DNA from: Saprospiraceae bacterium
GTDB lineage: Bacteria; Bacteroidota; Bacteroidia; Chitinophagales; Saprospiraceae
Reading direction: 5' to 3'
DNA: 38,438 nt
Assembly (NCBI GenBank): GCA_013214355.1
Contig: JABSSL010000114.1
Location: 1 to 38,438 of the forward strand
Numbering within the stretch: the stretch's first letter is position 1; each line of letters opens with the position of its first letter. The notes under the pieces are model-generated. The model was not told the origin of the DNA, did not search any database, and saw only the letters and a program-made list of their open reading frames with translations. The translations under genes and the position numbers were made by a program. Shown here one piece after another: positions 1 to 7,983 of the stretch.

Positions 1-27
1 CCTCAAAAACTGGTGCCATAGAACAGG

Positions 28-59
28 AGAGCGGTACCGATCTGTATCGATACCGCTCT
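28..59 (-). terminator. Hairpin downstream of typA
   Basis: Two 14-bp arms (28-41 and 46-59) pair with one mismatch around the loop CTGT. The hairpin lies about 90 bp past the typA stop. No T-run follows on the minus strand, so it may stabilise the 3' end or act as a Rho-type boundary rather than as an intrinsic terminator. Confidence 0.4.
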
Positions 60-147
60 ACAGGCTTAGAATGGCCATCCATCATTGCCTCTTTTTCTTA
101 ATGGCTAAAAATTCGGGATGACTCATGCTTTATGTGGTACTTTGTTA

Positions 148-1959
148 TTATACCAGGGCAGCGTTCTTGGCACGCTTACGTTCGTTTTCCTTCAACAGGA
201 TCTTGCGCAATCGAAGTGAATTCGGCGTCACTTCTACGTACTCATCTGCCTGAATATATTCTAGCGCCTCCTCTAGGGTAAACTTAATGGGTGGAACCAA
301 TTTCAGTTTATCGTCAGAGCCAGCCGCTCGAACATTCGATAATTTTTTCGTTTTGATCAGGTTAATCACCAAATCTCCCGGGCGACTATTTTCACCTACT
401 ACCTGACCTTCGTAAATATCTTCATTAGGACCGATAAAGAACTTACCGCGTTCCTGTAAGTTATTGATACTATAAGGAATCGATTTGCCGGTCTCCATGC
501 TAATCAAGGAACCGTTAATGCGGCCCGGAATATCTCCCTTGTGCACCTGGAATTCCTTAAAACGGTGCGTCATAATCGCTTCTCCTGCTGTAGCTGTTAG
601 CAAGTTATTTCGCAATCCAATGATCCCACGAGATGGCACTTCAAATTCTAGCAACACACGGTCCGCTTTGGGCGTCATGCTCAATAGAATTCCTTTTCGT
701 CGGGTCACCATTTCAATGGCTTTCCCAGAAACTACCTCTGGCAAATCGATGGACAACTCTTCCACTGGCTCATGCACCACCTCATCGATGCGCTTCAAAA
801 TTACCTGAGGCTGTCCAATTTGCAATTCAAATCCTTCTCTTCGCATGGTCTCGATCAAAACGGCCAAGTGCAATACCCCTCTACCATACACCTTCAACAC
901 CTCTGGTTTTGCGGTATCTTCAATACGCAAAGCCAGGTTGCGTTCTAGCTCCTTGGTCAAACGATCACGCAGGTGACGAGAAGTAACAAACTTGCCTTCC
1001 TGTCCAAAGAAAGGAGAATCATTGATGGTAAAAGTCATACTCATCGTAGGCTCATCAATGGCAATAGTCGGCAAAGCCTCTGGTTCTTCTGGGTCGGCAA
1101 TTGTATCTCCAATCTCAAATCCTTCCACACCAAATACAGCACAAATATCGCCGGCTTCCACTTGCTGCACTTCTTTCCTTTCAAATCCTTCGAAAAGGAA
1201 GAGCTTACGTATACGGTGCTTAGAGGCTTCACCGTCCTTATTCACTAAGGCTACCTGCTGATTGCTTTTCAACTGGCCCCGCTGCAAACGCCCCACGGCA
1301 ATCCGACCGATGTAGTTAGAAAAGTCCAGAGACGTAACTAACATTTGGGTAGTACCCCCTTCCGACACCTTCGGTGCAGGAATGTGTTCCAGGATCGCAT
1401 CCAATAGCGGAAATATGTTATCAGTTTGCTCTTCCCAATCTGTATTCATCCAGCCAAACTTAGCGGAACCATAAAGGGTGGGAAAATCCAATTGCTCTTC
1501 GGTTGCATCCAAGGCAAACATCAGATCAAATACAGCCTCCTGTACTTCTTCTGGCTGACAGTTTTCCTTGTCTACTTTGTTCACCACCACAATTGGCTTG
1601 AGCCCTAACTGGATGGCTTTTTGCAGTACAAAACGTGTTTGTGGCATCGGCCCTTCAAAGGCATCCACCAAAAGTAGTACACCATCCGCCATATTCAATA
1701 CCCGCTCTACCTCACCGCCGAAGTCGCTGTGACCAGGCGTATCAATGATATTGATCTTGGTATCTTTATAGGTAATGGATACATTCTTGGATAGAATCGT
1801 AATTCCACGCTCTCGTTCAAGGTCATTGCTATCCATAATGAGCTCACCTGGATTCTCATGGTCCTTAAACAACTTTCCCGCCAGCAACATCTTGTCTACC
1901 AAGGTAGTTTTACCGTGGTCAACGTGCGCAATAATGGCAATATTTCGAATTGACTTCAT
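148..1959 (-). CDS. typA: Translational GTPase TypA/BipA
   Basis: Ribosome-binding GTPase of the EF-G-like translation factor family, involved in ribosome assembly and stress adaptation. The 603-residue product is close to the usual length of about 607. Visible motifs are the P-loop AHVDHGKTT (about residues 11-19), DTPGH (G3, about 74-78) and NKVD (G4, about 128-131). EF-G-like domains II, III and V and the BipA-specific C-terminal domain follow. The start is placed at [10 protein letters not shown] (ATG at 1957-1959). An upstream in-frame ATG would add 10 residues not typical of the family. It is a single-gene unit transcribed divergently from the repeat lipoprotein. The function is well established for the family; nothing here looks degraded. 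Confidence 0.97.
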   Translation of the reverse strand: MKSIRNIAIIAHVDHGKTTLVDKMLLAGKLFKDHENPGELIMDSNDLERERGITILSKNVSITYKDTKINIIDTPGHSDFGGEVERVLNMADGVLLLVDAFEGPMPQTRFVLQKAIQLGLKPIVVVNKVDKENCQPEEVQEAVFDLMFALDATEEQLDFPTLYGSAKFGWMNTDWEEQTDNIFPLLDAILEHIPAPKVSEGGTTQMLVTSLDFSNYIGRIAVGRLQRGQLKSNQQVALVNKDGEASKHRIRKLFLFEGFERKEVQQVEAGDICAVFGVEGFEIGDTIADPEEPEALPTIAIDEPTMSMTFTINDSPFFGQEGKFVTSRHLRDRLTKELERNLALRIEDTAKPEVLKVYGRGVLHLAVLIETMRREGFELQIGQPQVILKRIDEVVHEPVEELSIDLPEVVSGKAIEMVTRRKGILLSMTPKADRVLLEFEVPSRGIIGLRNNLLTATAGEAIMTHRFKEFQVHKGDIPGRINGSLISMETGKSIPYSINNLQERGKFFIGPNEDIYEGQVVGENSRPGDLVINLIKTKKLSNVRAAGSDDKLKLVPPIKFTLEEALEYIQADEYVEVTPNSLRLRKILLKENERKRAKNAALV

Positions 1960-2070
1960 AGTTAGCTTTAATTGAAAATGTAGGTGCAAATCTTGAGCCA
2001 GTTATCACTAGGTTTCGTTCTTTTCCACTGTTTTCAGAGATTTTCATCTATCATTTCCTCAATGAAGCCG

Positions 2071-2106
2071 CAAAATTACTCCTTTTTGAGCGAAGAAGCT
2101 ACCAAA
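2071..2106 (-). promoter_or_regulatory. Candidate Bacteroidota-type promoter for typA
   Basis: On the minus strand TAATTTTG (2071-2078) fits the -7 consensus TAnnTTTG. TTTG at 2103-2106 could be the -33 element, but the 24-nt spacer is longer than usual. It would give a 5' leader of about 105 nt. Confidence 0.35.
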
Positions 2107-2146
2107 GACGTAAGTATATTAAAATAATTATCCTAGGCACACTATT

Positions 2147-2166
2147 GCAGGCTAGATCGAGCCTGC
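2147..2166. other. Small perfect inverted repeat in the typA/lipoprotein intergenic region
   Basis: GCAGGCT (2147-2153) and AGCCTGC (2160-2166) pair perfectly around a 6-nt loop. The site lies between two divergent genes in a gap of about 320 bp (1960-2283), so it could be an operator or a 5' leader hairpin. Nothing else stands out in this gap except the candidate typA promoter. Confidence 0.4.
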
Positions 2167-2283
2167 TCGGGGGCCGTTTCCTTACCCCACCTGTAATTAG
2201 CATTTCAATATCATTTCGATAACAGCATTTAACACAAAAAAAATAGATCTATGGATAACTCAATCATAGAAAAATATAAAGTT

Positions 2284-2880
2284 ATGAAAAGATCAATTGC
2301 AGTATTACCGCTCTTACTGCTGCTATCGGCTTGTTCCTTGAGGTCACCGATAGTTTCAGAAAAAGAAGAATCTACCTTTGAAAAAGTCGAAGCCAACCAG
2401 ATCTACTGGAAGGAATCCTGGCATGGTGGGGTGGCTGGGGTGTTTCACCCAGAAACTAGCATGATCGAATGGCGAAAAGCTTGGCGATCTGGGATAGCCT
2501 GTGTGTACAATCACGCAACGGACAGTGTGGAATGGCGAAAGAATTGGCGTCATGGCATCGCTGGGGTATACAACCCTACTACCCAATCCGTGGAATGGAA
2601 GGAATCTTGGAACGCAGGAATAGCAGGCGTTTACAACCCATCTACACAACAAGTCGAATGGAAGGAATCTTGGCGTAGTGGTGTAGCGGGAGTTTACAAT
2701 CCCTCCACTCAACAAATCGAATGGAGAGAATCTTGGCACAAGGGAGTGGCAGGAGTCTTTAATCCCGAAACCCAGATGGTGGAGTGGAAGGAATCCTGGA
2801 AGACCGGAATAGTTGGCATCTCTACTTTCGATGATGCACATACAACCTACGCCAGCTCCTATCCGGGCGTCTATCAGTAA
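2284..2880 (+). CDS. Lipoprotein made of seven 21-residue Trp-rich repeats
   Basis: Unrecognised family. The 198-residue product starts with a lipoprotein signal peptide (MKRSIAVLPLLLLLSAC, lipobox LSAC, Cys17), so it should be membrane-anchored outside the cytoplasm. An in-frame ATG at 2251 would put 11 polar residues before the signal, so the ATG at 2284 is preferred. From about residue 40 the chain is seven back-to-back 21-residue units with the pattern [VI]EW[KR]xxWxxG[IV]AGV[YF]NPxTxx. The last unit is degenerate and runs into a short Ser/Tyr-rich tail. The regular Trp, Gly and Asn-Pro positions suggest a beta-solenoid or propeller-like fold, but that is inference. The gene is monocistronic and faces the next gene convergently across a hairpin. 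Confidence 0.85.
   Translation: MKRSIAVLPLLLLLSACSLRSPIVSEKEESTFEKVEANQIYWKESWHGGVAGVFHPETSMIEWRKAWRSGIACVYNHATDSVEWRKNWRHGIAGVYNPTTQSVEWKESWNAGIAGVYNPSTQQVEWKESWRSGVAGVYNPSTQQIEWRESWHKGVAGVFNPETQMVEWKESWKTGIVGISTFDDAHTTYASSYPGVYQ
2401..2823 (+). repeat. Seven in-frame 63-bp tandem repeats
   Basis: This is the DNA counterpart of the 21-residue protein repeats. The units share the core GAATGG...TCTTGG but have diverged at synonymous and variable positions. Units 4 and 5 (about 2590-2715) are the most alike, which suggests past expansion by unequal recombination rather than very recent duplication. Confidence 0.85.
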
Positions 2881-2901
2881 GTGTCTACCGTCAACCGCAC
2901 A

Positions 2902-2928
2902 GGTGCTACGGATTTCTTCCGTAGCGCC
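2902..2928. terminator. Bidirectional hairpin between convergent genes
   Basis: GCTACGGA (2905-2912) pairs perfectly with TCCGTAGC (2918-2925) around TTTCT. Three more pairs, one of them G-T, extend the stem. It sits between the lipoprotein stop (2880) and the stop of the facing gene (2944), where a shared terminator is expected. Confidence 0.6.
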
Positions 2929-2943
2929 GCTCTGTATCAACAG

Positions 2944-3408
2944 TTACCGTTGATGGGCAGGGATCAAGTCTTCCACAGCATCTCCTGCTTTGCGAATGGC
3001 TAAACGGCAATAAGGCTTACCTGAGCTTGATTGGGATTCCAGGACAACCAATTGCCCTCCCACCTGCTCCATCAATTTCCGATCATAGTTCATCAATTTG
3101 TAGCAAGCATGAGCATCACCACTTCCTCGCAAGGGGCAATGCAAGTGGATTTGGGTATAGGCAGTATCTCCGGTCACCTCTTCAATTTTGAAGTATTCTT
3201 GCCCATCCGGTGGCATGAGCTCCAGCCAGGTTTTGGCCAAACTTTCCACATCTTTGGCGGGCTTGGGTTTATTTAATAGGATGTTCAGTTGAGCACTTTG
3301 TGTCGTAGCCTTTTCCGTCAACCTGTCGAATCCTCCTCTTTTGGCAAAGAAGGCGAAGATGCGTAAGGTGAAATTAAAAACCGCTTGTTTTTCTAACCAT
3401 TTTTTCAT
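2944..3408 (-). CDS. Conserved hypothetical protein with Cys motifs (possible ATC-hydrolase-like fold)
   Basis: 154 residues with no signal peptide and a basic amphipathic N-terminus. The C-terminal half carries HLHCPLRGSGDAHACYKLM, then a Gly-Gly beta strand and a final PYCRLAIR. The spaced Cys-Pro, Cys and Cys residues recall the L-2-amino-thiazoline-4-carboxylate hydrolase-like (ATC_hydrolase) group, but the match is only by eye and weak. The start codon overlaps the stop of the upstream monooxygenase gene by 4 bases, so the two are almost certainly co-translated. That makes a role linked to the flavoenzyme, for example handling its product, a reasonable inference. Confidence 0.7.
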   Translation of the reverse strand: MKKWLEKQAVFNFTLRIFAFFAKRGGFDRLTEKATTQSAQLNILLNKPKPAKDVESLAKTWLELMPPDGQEYFKIEEVTGDTAYTQIHLHCPLRGSGDAHACYKLMNYDRKLMEQVGGQLVVLESQSSSGKPYCRLAIRKAGDAVEDLIPAHQR

Positions 3409-4694
3409 TGTTGAAAGGATTTTAGTTGTTGCTGGAGTATATGTTGATACCGCGCTTTGTCGACATATCTTTTGTGCCGCATAGAATCTATATACTTATT
3501 TTTCCCCACCAAGTCGACACGCTTGCTTTGTCGCTCCTGTAGAAACTGCTGGTAAGCAGTCTTTCCCTTCCCTTTTCCTTGAATAGCCGCAGCCACCACG
3601 GAACCTTGCAAACTGAAGAGGCCAAAAACCGCAGAGGCAACCTCAATTCCCCCCACAAAAAACAAATTGTCATATTGTCTAGAAAAGATTTCTAAATGTA
3701 GATCAACTTCCCGCTTGTCATCCTGACTAGTCATAGATGATTCAGGAAGAAAGGGAAATTCTCGCTTATACCCTGTCGCAGCAATAATAAGATCTATCTC
3801 CTCCGTACTTCCATCCACAAAGCTTACGGCTTTGCCTTGAAATCGAGAAACATCCTTTTTGGCCACAATATCTCCATGCCCTAAATGGTGCAATAATCGA
3901 CTATTCATAATGGGATGTGACTCCAGCAAACCGTGGTCTGGCTTCGGTAAGCCGTAATTTTCCAGATTCCCAACCAAGACCTTATTGAGTAGCCATTCCG
4001 AAATCTTGGTGTCCAGGTATTTATTGGGTAGTTTATGCTTGTGCTTGAACAAGTCAGAAGGCATACCGAGGGTGTATTTGGGTAAAAAATAATACCCTCT
4101 TCGCAAGCTAATAAATGCCTTCTTAGCTACCCTTGCCGCATCACAAGCTATATCACAACCTGAGTTGCCTCCGCCTATGATCAGTACCCGCTTATCTTGG
4201 AACAAGCTCGGATCACGGTAACTAAAACTATGTATAAATGTCTCATCAAAGTTCCCTTCGATGGCGGGTAGATTCAGGTGCCAAGTTATTCCTGTTGCAC
4301 AAATCACACCTTGATATCGCTTCGGCTCCCGGCCCTCAAAAGCTACTATCCAGTGCTCCCCCGTTGGCTCCGCTCTAATGACTTTCGTACGGAAGGCGAT
4401 ACTGGAATGCAGTTGATGGTGCGCTGCATATGATTCCAAATAGGCCTGTACCAGTTGATGGTTTGGATAATCAGGATATTCCTCCGGCATGGGAAAATCT
4501 AAAAACCCGGATAGCGTTTTCGAAGAGATAAAATGAGCAGACTGGTACATTGGCGTGTCACCACGCTCAATATCCCAAATTCCCCCTACACGCTGCCCAG
4601 CATCTACTACCTCAAAAGGAATAGCCGCCTTTTTTAAGGCTACAGCCGTAGCTAATCCCGCCGGCCCCGCACCAATTATCAAATATTTTTCCAT
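3405..4694 (-). CDS. Flavin-containing monooxygenase-like NAD(P)/FAD oxidoreductase
   Basis: Predicted flavoprotein monooxygenase of the FMO/Baeyer-Villiger superfamily, 429 residues. The N-terminal FAD Rossmann motif GAGPAG lies at about residues 8-13. The second, NADPH-binding motif is GGGNSG near residue 175. The FMO fingerprint FxGxxxHSxxY appears as FDETFIHSFSY, with Glu replacing the usual Gly. The C-terminal ATGY motif is present (IIAATGYKREF). The ATG at 4694 is used; a GTG two codons upstream is possible. The gene lies 75 bp after a co-directional Crp/Fnr gene and overlaps the next gene by 4 bases. The substrate cannot be read from the sequence; sulfur, nitrogen or ketone oxidation are all possible. 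Confidence 0.9.
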   Translation of the reverse strand: MEKYLIIGAGPAGLATAVALKKAAIPFEVVDAGQRVGGIWDIERGDTPMYQSAHFISSKTLSGFLDFPMPEEYPDYPNHQLVQAYLESYAAHHQLHSSIAFRTKVIRAEPTGEHWIVAFEGREPKRYQGVICATGITWHLNLPAIEGNFDETFIHSFSYRDPSLFQDKRVLIIGGGNSGCDIACDAARVAKKAFISLRRGYYFLPKYTLGMPSDLFKHKHKLPNKYLDTKISEWLLNKVLVGNLENYGLPKPDHGLLESHPIMNSRLLHHLGHGDIVAKKDVSRFQGKAVSFVDGSTEEIDLIIAATGYKREFPFLPESSMTSQDDKREVDLHLEIFSRQYDNLFFVGGIEVASAVFGLFSLQGSVVAAAIQGKGKGKTAYQQFLQERQSKRVDLVGKNKYIDSMRHKRYVDKARYQHILQQQLKSFQQ

Positions 4695-4769
4695 TGTCAC
4701 TTCTCTTATTGTGGATTTAGATATAGTGACAAAACTAAAGGTAGTCTAAATCCTAAGTTGTGACATTTA

Positions 4770-5339
4770 TCAATTAATACTTGAGCGAATCCGACTCAAA
4801 GTTTCACGGGTGATGCCGAGGTAACTAGCCAGATGTTTATTGGGGATGTGCTGAATTAGGTGAGGCTCTTGTTGTAGGATCAACTTATACTTCTCCTTAG
4901 CGGAATGCGTTTGAATTACAAACAAGCGCTTTTCTAACTGCACAGTGTATAACAAGCTGAAATAATTGATGGCTCTTTCTATCTCCCGAATTTGATGCTG
5001 AATCTCTAGCAGTTGATGATAACTAATCTGATACAGCACCCCATCTGTCAGCATCTCGATGCTTTCATAGCTAGGTTCCTTAGGGAAAAAGCTAGCAAAA
5101 GCGGTTACAAAGTCATTTTTGAAGCCAAACCAGGTGGTAATGTCGAGCCCGTCCCGGATGGAGTAGGATCGCGTAATGCCTTCAGATAGAAAGTATAAGT
5201 CCTTGCAGGTGTTGCCTTGGTGGAGAAGAATATCCCCTTTCTTCTTTCCGACTTTGCAAAAGGATCGTTCCAGTAAATCGATGGCCGCTCCCCCTAAGGA
5301 AGTATTTTGCTTGCAAATGTATTCGGTCAGTGGATTCAT
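4770..5339 (-). CDS. Crp/Fnr family transcriptional regulator
   Basis: 189 residues, typical of the short Crp/Fnr proteins of Bacteroidota. The N-terminal cyclic-nucleotide-binding-like beta roll (about residues 25-115) contains KKGDILLHQGNTCKDLYFLSEG. A dimerisation helix follows, then a C-terminal winged HTH with LASYLGITRETLSRIRSS (about 167-187). The canonical cAMP-contacting residues are not evident, so the ligand is unknown. It is the first gene of an apparent three-gene unit with the monooxygenase and the Cys protein and most likely controls it. It diverges from an AraC-family gene. Confidence 0.92.
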   Translation of the reverse strand: MNPLTEYICKQNTSLGGAAIDLLERSFCKVGKKKGDILLHQGNTCKDLYFLSEGITRSYSIRDGLDITTWFGFKNDFVTAFASFFPKEPSYESIEMLTDGVLYQISYHQLLEIQHQIREIERAINYFSLLYTVQLEKRLFVIQTHSAKEKYKLILQQEPHLIQHIPNKHLASYLGITRETLSRIRSSIN

Positions 5340-5398
5340 ATAGGATCACAGTTTCTGGCCAGCAGGTACAGGGTCAAGGAATATCCTGAGAATTGACT

Positions 5399-5406
5399 CA
5401 AATTTA
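5399..5406 (-). promoter_or_regulatory. Candidate -7 element for the Crp/Fnr-FMO unit
   Basis: TAAATTTG on the minus strand matches TAnnTTTG and would start transcription about 50 nt before the Crp/Fnr ATG. The A/T-rich tract upstream lacks a clear TTG at -33, so the call is tentative. Confidence 0.35.
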
Positions 5407-5480
5407 CTTTTTTTTGATTTTTTCTTACTTTCTACCTCATTGGAAATGATAGACATTTGTATCAGCACGAAAAAGCAAGG

Positions 5481-6335
5481 ATGCTTATGAATTTCTTTGA
5501 TGCTCAGCTCATACGGTATAAGAATAAGGAAGTCTTCTTCCACATGACCTTTAGGTCTCCTGCTTGTATGGAGGATCATATGTACGACGCGCCTTGCTTT
5601 ATCTATGCCCTTAATGCAGAAGGATCGGTTTCTAGTTCCGCGGGACAGACGCCCGTTCAGCAAGAGGAAGGAGCGTTGATGCGTTGTGGCAGTTATATTA
5701 ACAGCTGGAGTGCCGTGCAGCCGGATGGGAAGGTGGAAATAATTGTCATTAAGTTGATTGCTGACTTGGTGCTTAAGATTTTTTCTGAAATCAATTTTGA
5801 CCCCCGAAAAAGTATCCACAAGCCCTTGCTCACCATCAAGGCGCAACAAAATATGTTGCTGCAAAGGTATATGGAAAGTTTACTATTCTACTTCCGTAAT
5901 CCTATCATCGTTACGGATGATCTAGCCTACCTAAAGTTGAAAGAACTGGTGCTGTTACTCTTGCAATTACCGGATCAAACTGTAGTTAAAAGCACCCTGC
6001 TACACCTCTTTAGGCAAGAACAGTTCACCGTATTTCAGATCGTGGAGAATCATTTATTCGATAATTTCACGACAGGCCAGTTGGCACACTTTGCACACAT
6101 GAGCAAAGCTACTTTTCGGCGGAAATTCAAACAGCATAGTAAGCTCCCCGTACAGAAATACATCCTGAACCGACGCTTAGAAAAAGCAGAGAGTTTACTG
6201 AAGACTAAGCACCGCAGCGTAGCTGAAATAGCGGCCGATTGTGCCTTTTCAGACTCCAATTACTTTTCCAAAGTCTTCAAGCAGAAATATGGTAAAACAC
6301 CGCGCGCCTATAGATTGGCTGAACAGCTAAAATAA
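5481..6335 (+). CDS. AraC family transcriptional regulator
   Basis: About 284 residues. The N-terminal part is an uncharacterised sensor region, with Cys residues but no clear cupin signature. The C-terminal roughly 100 residues form a double HTH: FTTGQLAHFAHMSKATFRRKFKQH is the first helix-turn-helix, and VAEIAADCAFSDSNYFSKVFKQKYGKTPRAYR is the classical AraC second motif. A TTG 24 nt upstream opens the same frame. ATG at 5481 or 5487 is preferred, the latter having AAGCAAGG correctly spaced. It is divergent from the Crp/Fnr gene and about 95 bp upstream of a secreted SRPBCC gene, which is a plausible target. Confidence 0.92.
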   Translation: MLMNFFDAQLIRYKNKEVFFHMTFRSPACMEDHMYDAPCFIYALNAEGSVSSSAGQTPVQQEEGALMRCGSYINSWSAVQPDGKVEIIVIKLIADLVLKIFSEINFDPRKSIHKPLLTIKAQQNMLLQRYMESLLFYFRNPIIVTDDLAYLKLKELVLLLLQLPDQTVVKSTLLHLFRQEQFTVFQIVENHLFDNFTTGQLAHFAHMSKATFRRKFKQHSKLPVQKYILNRRLEKAESLLKTKHRSVAEIAADCAFSDSNYFSKVFKQKYGKTPRAYRLAEQLK

Positions 6336-6431
6336 TCACCATTTATAAATAGGGTATGCTATGAACCGGCTAGTGAAGTCATCACTGAGCCAAGGGATAG
6401 CCCTATTCCAAAGCTTCTAAACTCGATTGCA

Positions 6432-7031
6432 ATGAATTATCAATTAATCGCCCTACTATCATTTTTCCTAGTGGGGTTCAATCAAACCATCATGGGACAA
6501 GCAAAGAAAAAACCGATGGAAGTGCAAAAGTCTATCTACATCGATCTACCACCAGCCGAGCTCTGGAAAATCACCGCTGATGACTTTGTGCAAGTAGATA
6601 AATGGATTTCAGGCGTGAACCTAGCCGAAGGTACTGGACAGGGGGTCGGAGCTGCTAGGACCTGCACCCCCAGCTACAAAGGTTTCTCTGAGACAACCGA
6701 AAGAATCATTGATTTTCAACCTACTTCTTCCTTTACTTATCAAATCGTGGAGGGGATGCCTAAGATGATCGCCTTTGCCACCAACACCTGGAAGCACGAG
6801 CCGCAAGGTGAAGGTACCTTGATGAGCATGCAAGTGAAAATGCAAGTGAAAGGTTTCATGGGAACGCTCATGAAAGGCTTTATGAAAAAGCGCATGAAAG
6901 GAGTGCTGCAAGATGCGCTAGAGGAACTTAAACTATACGCAGAAACCGGAGATTTGCACGAGCGTAAAATGGAAGCCATGCGGAAGTTTCACGCCAAAAG
7001 TGAAGTAACAGCTCCTCTTGCAGGACAGTAA
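6432..7031 (+). CDS. Secreted SRPBCC/polyketide-cyclase-like protein
   Basis: 199 residues with an N-terminal signal peptide (hydrophobic residues about 4-22, likely cleavage after MGQA). The body begins with the START/SRPBCC opening strand VQKSIYIDLPPAELWKITADDF, followed by GVGAARTCTP and ITERI-like strands. It ends with a helix rich in Met and Lys (GFMGTLMKGFMKKRMKGVLQDALEELKLYAE in part). SRPBCC folds bind hydrophobic ligands; no catalytic residues can be assigned. It follows the AraC gene on the same strand and ends in a strong hairpin. Confidence 0.85.
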   Translation: MNYQLIALLSFFLVGFNQTIMGQAKKKPMEVQKSIYIDLPPAELWKITADDFVQVDKWISGVNLAEGTGQGVGAARTCTPSYKGFSETTERIIDFQPTSSFTYQIVEGMPKMIAFATNTWKHEPQGEGTLMSMQVKMQVKGFMGTLMKGFMKKRMKGVLQDALEELKLYAETGDLHERKMEAMRKFHAKSEVTAPLAGQ

Positions 7032-7039
7032 AAAACGAG

Positions 7040-7073
7040 ACTAGCGCTTCCGACCGAAGTTTGAAGCGCTAGT
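7040..7073 (+). terminator. Hairpin after the SRPBCC gene
   Basis: ACTAGCGCTTC (7040-7050) and GAAGCGCTAGT (7063-7073) form a perfect 11-bp stem with a 12-nt loop, nine bases past the stop codon. No long T-run follows. Confidence 0.6.
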
Positions 7074-7119
7074 AATGTAGGTCATATACATAATCCTACA
7101 CAAAAGGTTTGTTTTGGAT

Positions 7120-7206
7120 ATATACTTGACGCAAAGGGATCCAGTTTTCCTAGCATGACTCATATAGGTCAGAAAAACCATTTCCAAGTCCCTTTGGTCA
7201 GTATAT
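7120..7206. repeat. Imperfect inverted repeat in a gene-free stretch
   Basis: The gap 7032-7359 holds no credible gene. Besides the hairpin at 7040-7073, ATATAC..TGAC..AAAGGGA at 7120-7139 is repeated in inverted form at 7189-7206 with two small indels. It could be an old foldback remnant or an operator pair; no function can be assigned. Confidence 0.35.
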
Positions 7207-7359
7207 ACTAGACCTAAATCAGGTTTGATTTTCCTTTCTCACTAAAGGAAGTTTCAAGCCTTTTTTAGTGTCAGCATACTGGGATGTAGTTTATACTATT
7301 GGGTAAATGTCAAACGAAATTGTCTTCTAAATCGATAGGGATGATAAGGTGCTAGTAAA

Positions 7360-7629
7360 TTATCGGATTTGAAATCCGCGAATGTATTGATTGCTAGTGT
7401 GACGGTTGGCGATCAACTCCACGTCAACAGTGCAGTTTTCAAATCGGATCGCATATCTCCGGTTTTCATTGTCCATATTCAGGAGGTTTATGCGAATCAA
7501 CTGCTGCCCAAGATAGGCACCGGCTTCTTTAAATCCAGAAACCAACTCTTTGATGGCTTGAATCAAATTGCTGTTACCAGCATTCATTAGGGCTACAGTT
7601 AAGGCTAATTTTAATTTTCGATTGTTCAT
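7360..7629 (-). CDS. Small hypothetical protein
   Basis: 89 residues, no family recognised. It begins with an ATG (MNNRKLKLALTVALMNAGNS) and has a helical N-terminal half with a weakly hydrophobic start. The C-terminal half is more beta-like, with RRYAIRFENCTVDVEL. Composition looks protein-like and the opposite-strand frames look worse, but the gene stands alone with more than 300 bp of non-coding sequence on each side and no clear promoter. It may be a real small gene or a chance frame. Confidence 0.45.
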   Translation of the reverse strand: MNNRKLKLALTVALMNAGNSNLIQAIKELVSGFKEAGAYLGQQLIRINLLNMDNENRRYAIRFENCTVDVELIANRHTSNQYIRGFQIR

Positions 7630-7815
7630 GATGAATTCTGCTTTGGCGATAGCAAAACTTGGGTCTAATTTTTCTGCCTTTCTAGGCAGCCTGGTGATTA
7701 GTTTTGCTGAACGCTTATTGGGAATTAGGGATTGTATGCCGAATGATACACTTTAAAGACGCTGAAAATCCAAAAGATGTTGTTTCGTTTGTCTTTAAAG
7801 TAATGTTAAAAGGTC

Positions 7816-7880
7816 TTAAGGTTCCTTAATTTGTCGGCTACCTGTCGGACCTCCTGTCGGCTTTGGAACACTTTTGTTCC
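7816..7880. other. Short palindromes and TGTCGG triplet in the gap 7630-7983
   Basis: This gap holds no gene. TTAAGG-TT-CCTTAA (7816-7829) is a small palindrome. TGTCGG occurs at 7832, 7843 and 7855, about one helical turn apart. GGAACA/TGTTCC (7865-7880) forms a 6-bp hairpin. The last may mark the 3' end of the receptor gene; the helically phased triplet could be a binding site. Confidence 0.35.
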
Positions 7881-7983
7881 TGAGTTCACCTATTAGTGTA
7901 TCAAATAGTAGAAATGTTACCATTAGAAGTCAAAAAAATTTAAAAGGTGACTCTTTTTTTCCATAATTCCCAGACATCATTCT

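Noticed and set aside
2356-2940. 194-residue frame opposite the repeat lipoprotein
   Set aside because: It is a shadow of the 63-bp repeats; the sense-strand frame has a lipobox and a coherent repeat motif.
5346-5864. 172-residue minus-strand frame opposite the AraC gene
   Set aside because: It overlaps the N-terminal half of a clear AraC regulator and shows no motif.
7568-7756. 62-residue plus-strand frame
   Set aside because: It overlaps the more protein-like minus-strand frame at 7360-7629 and lacks supporting signals.
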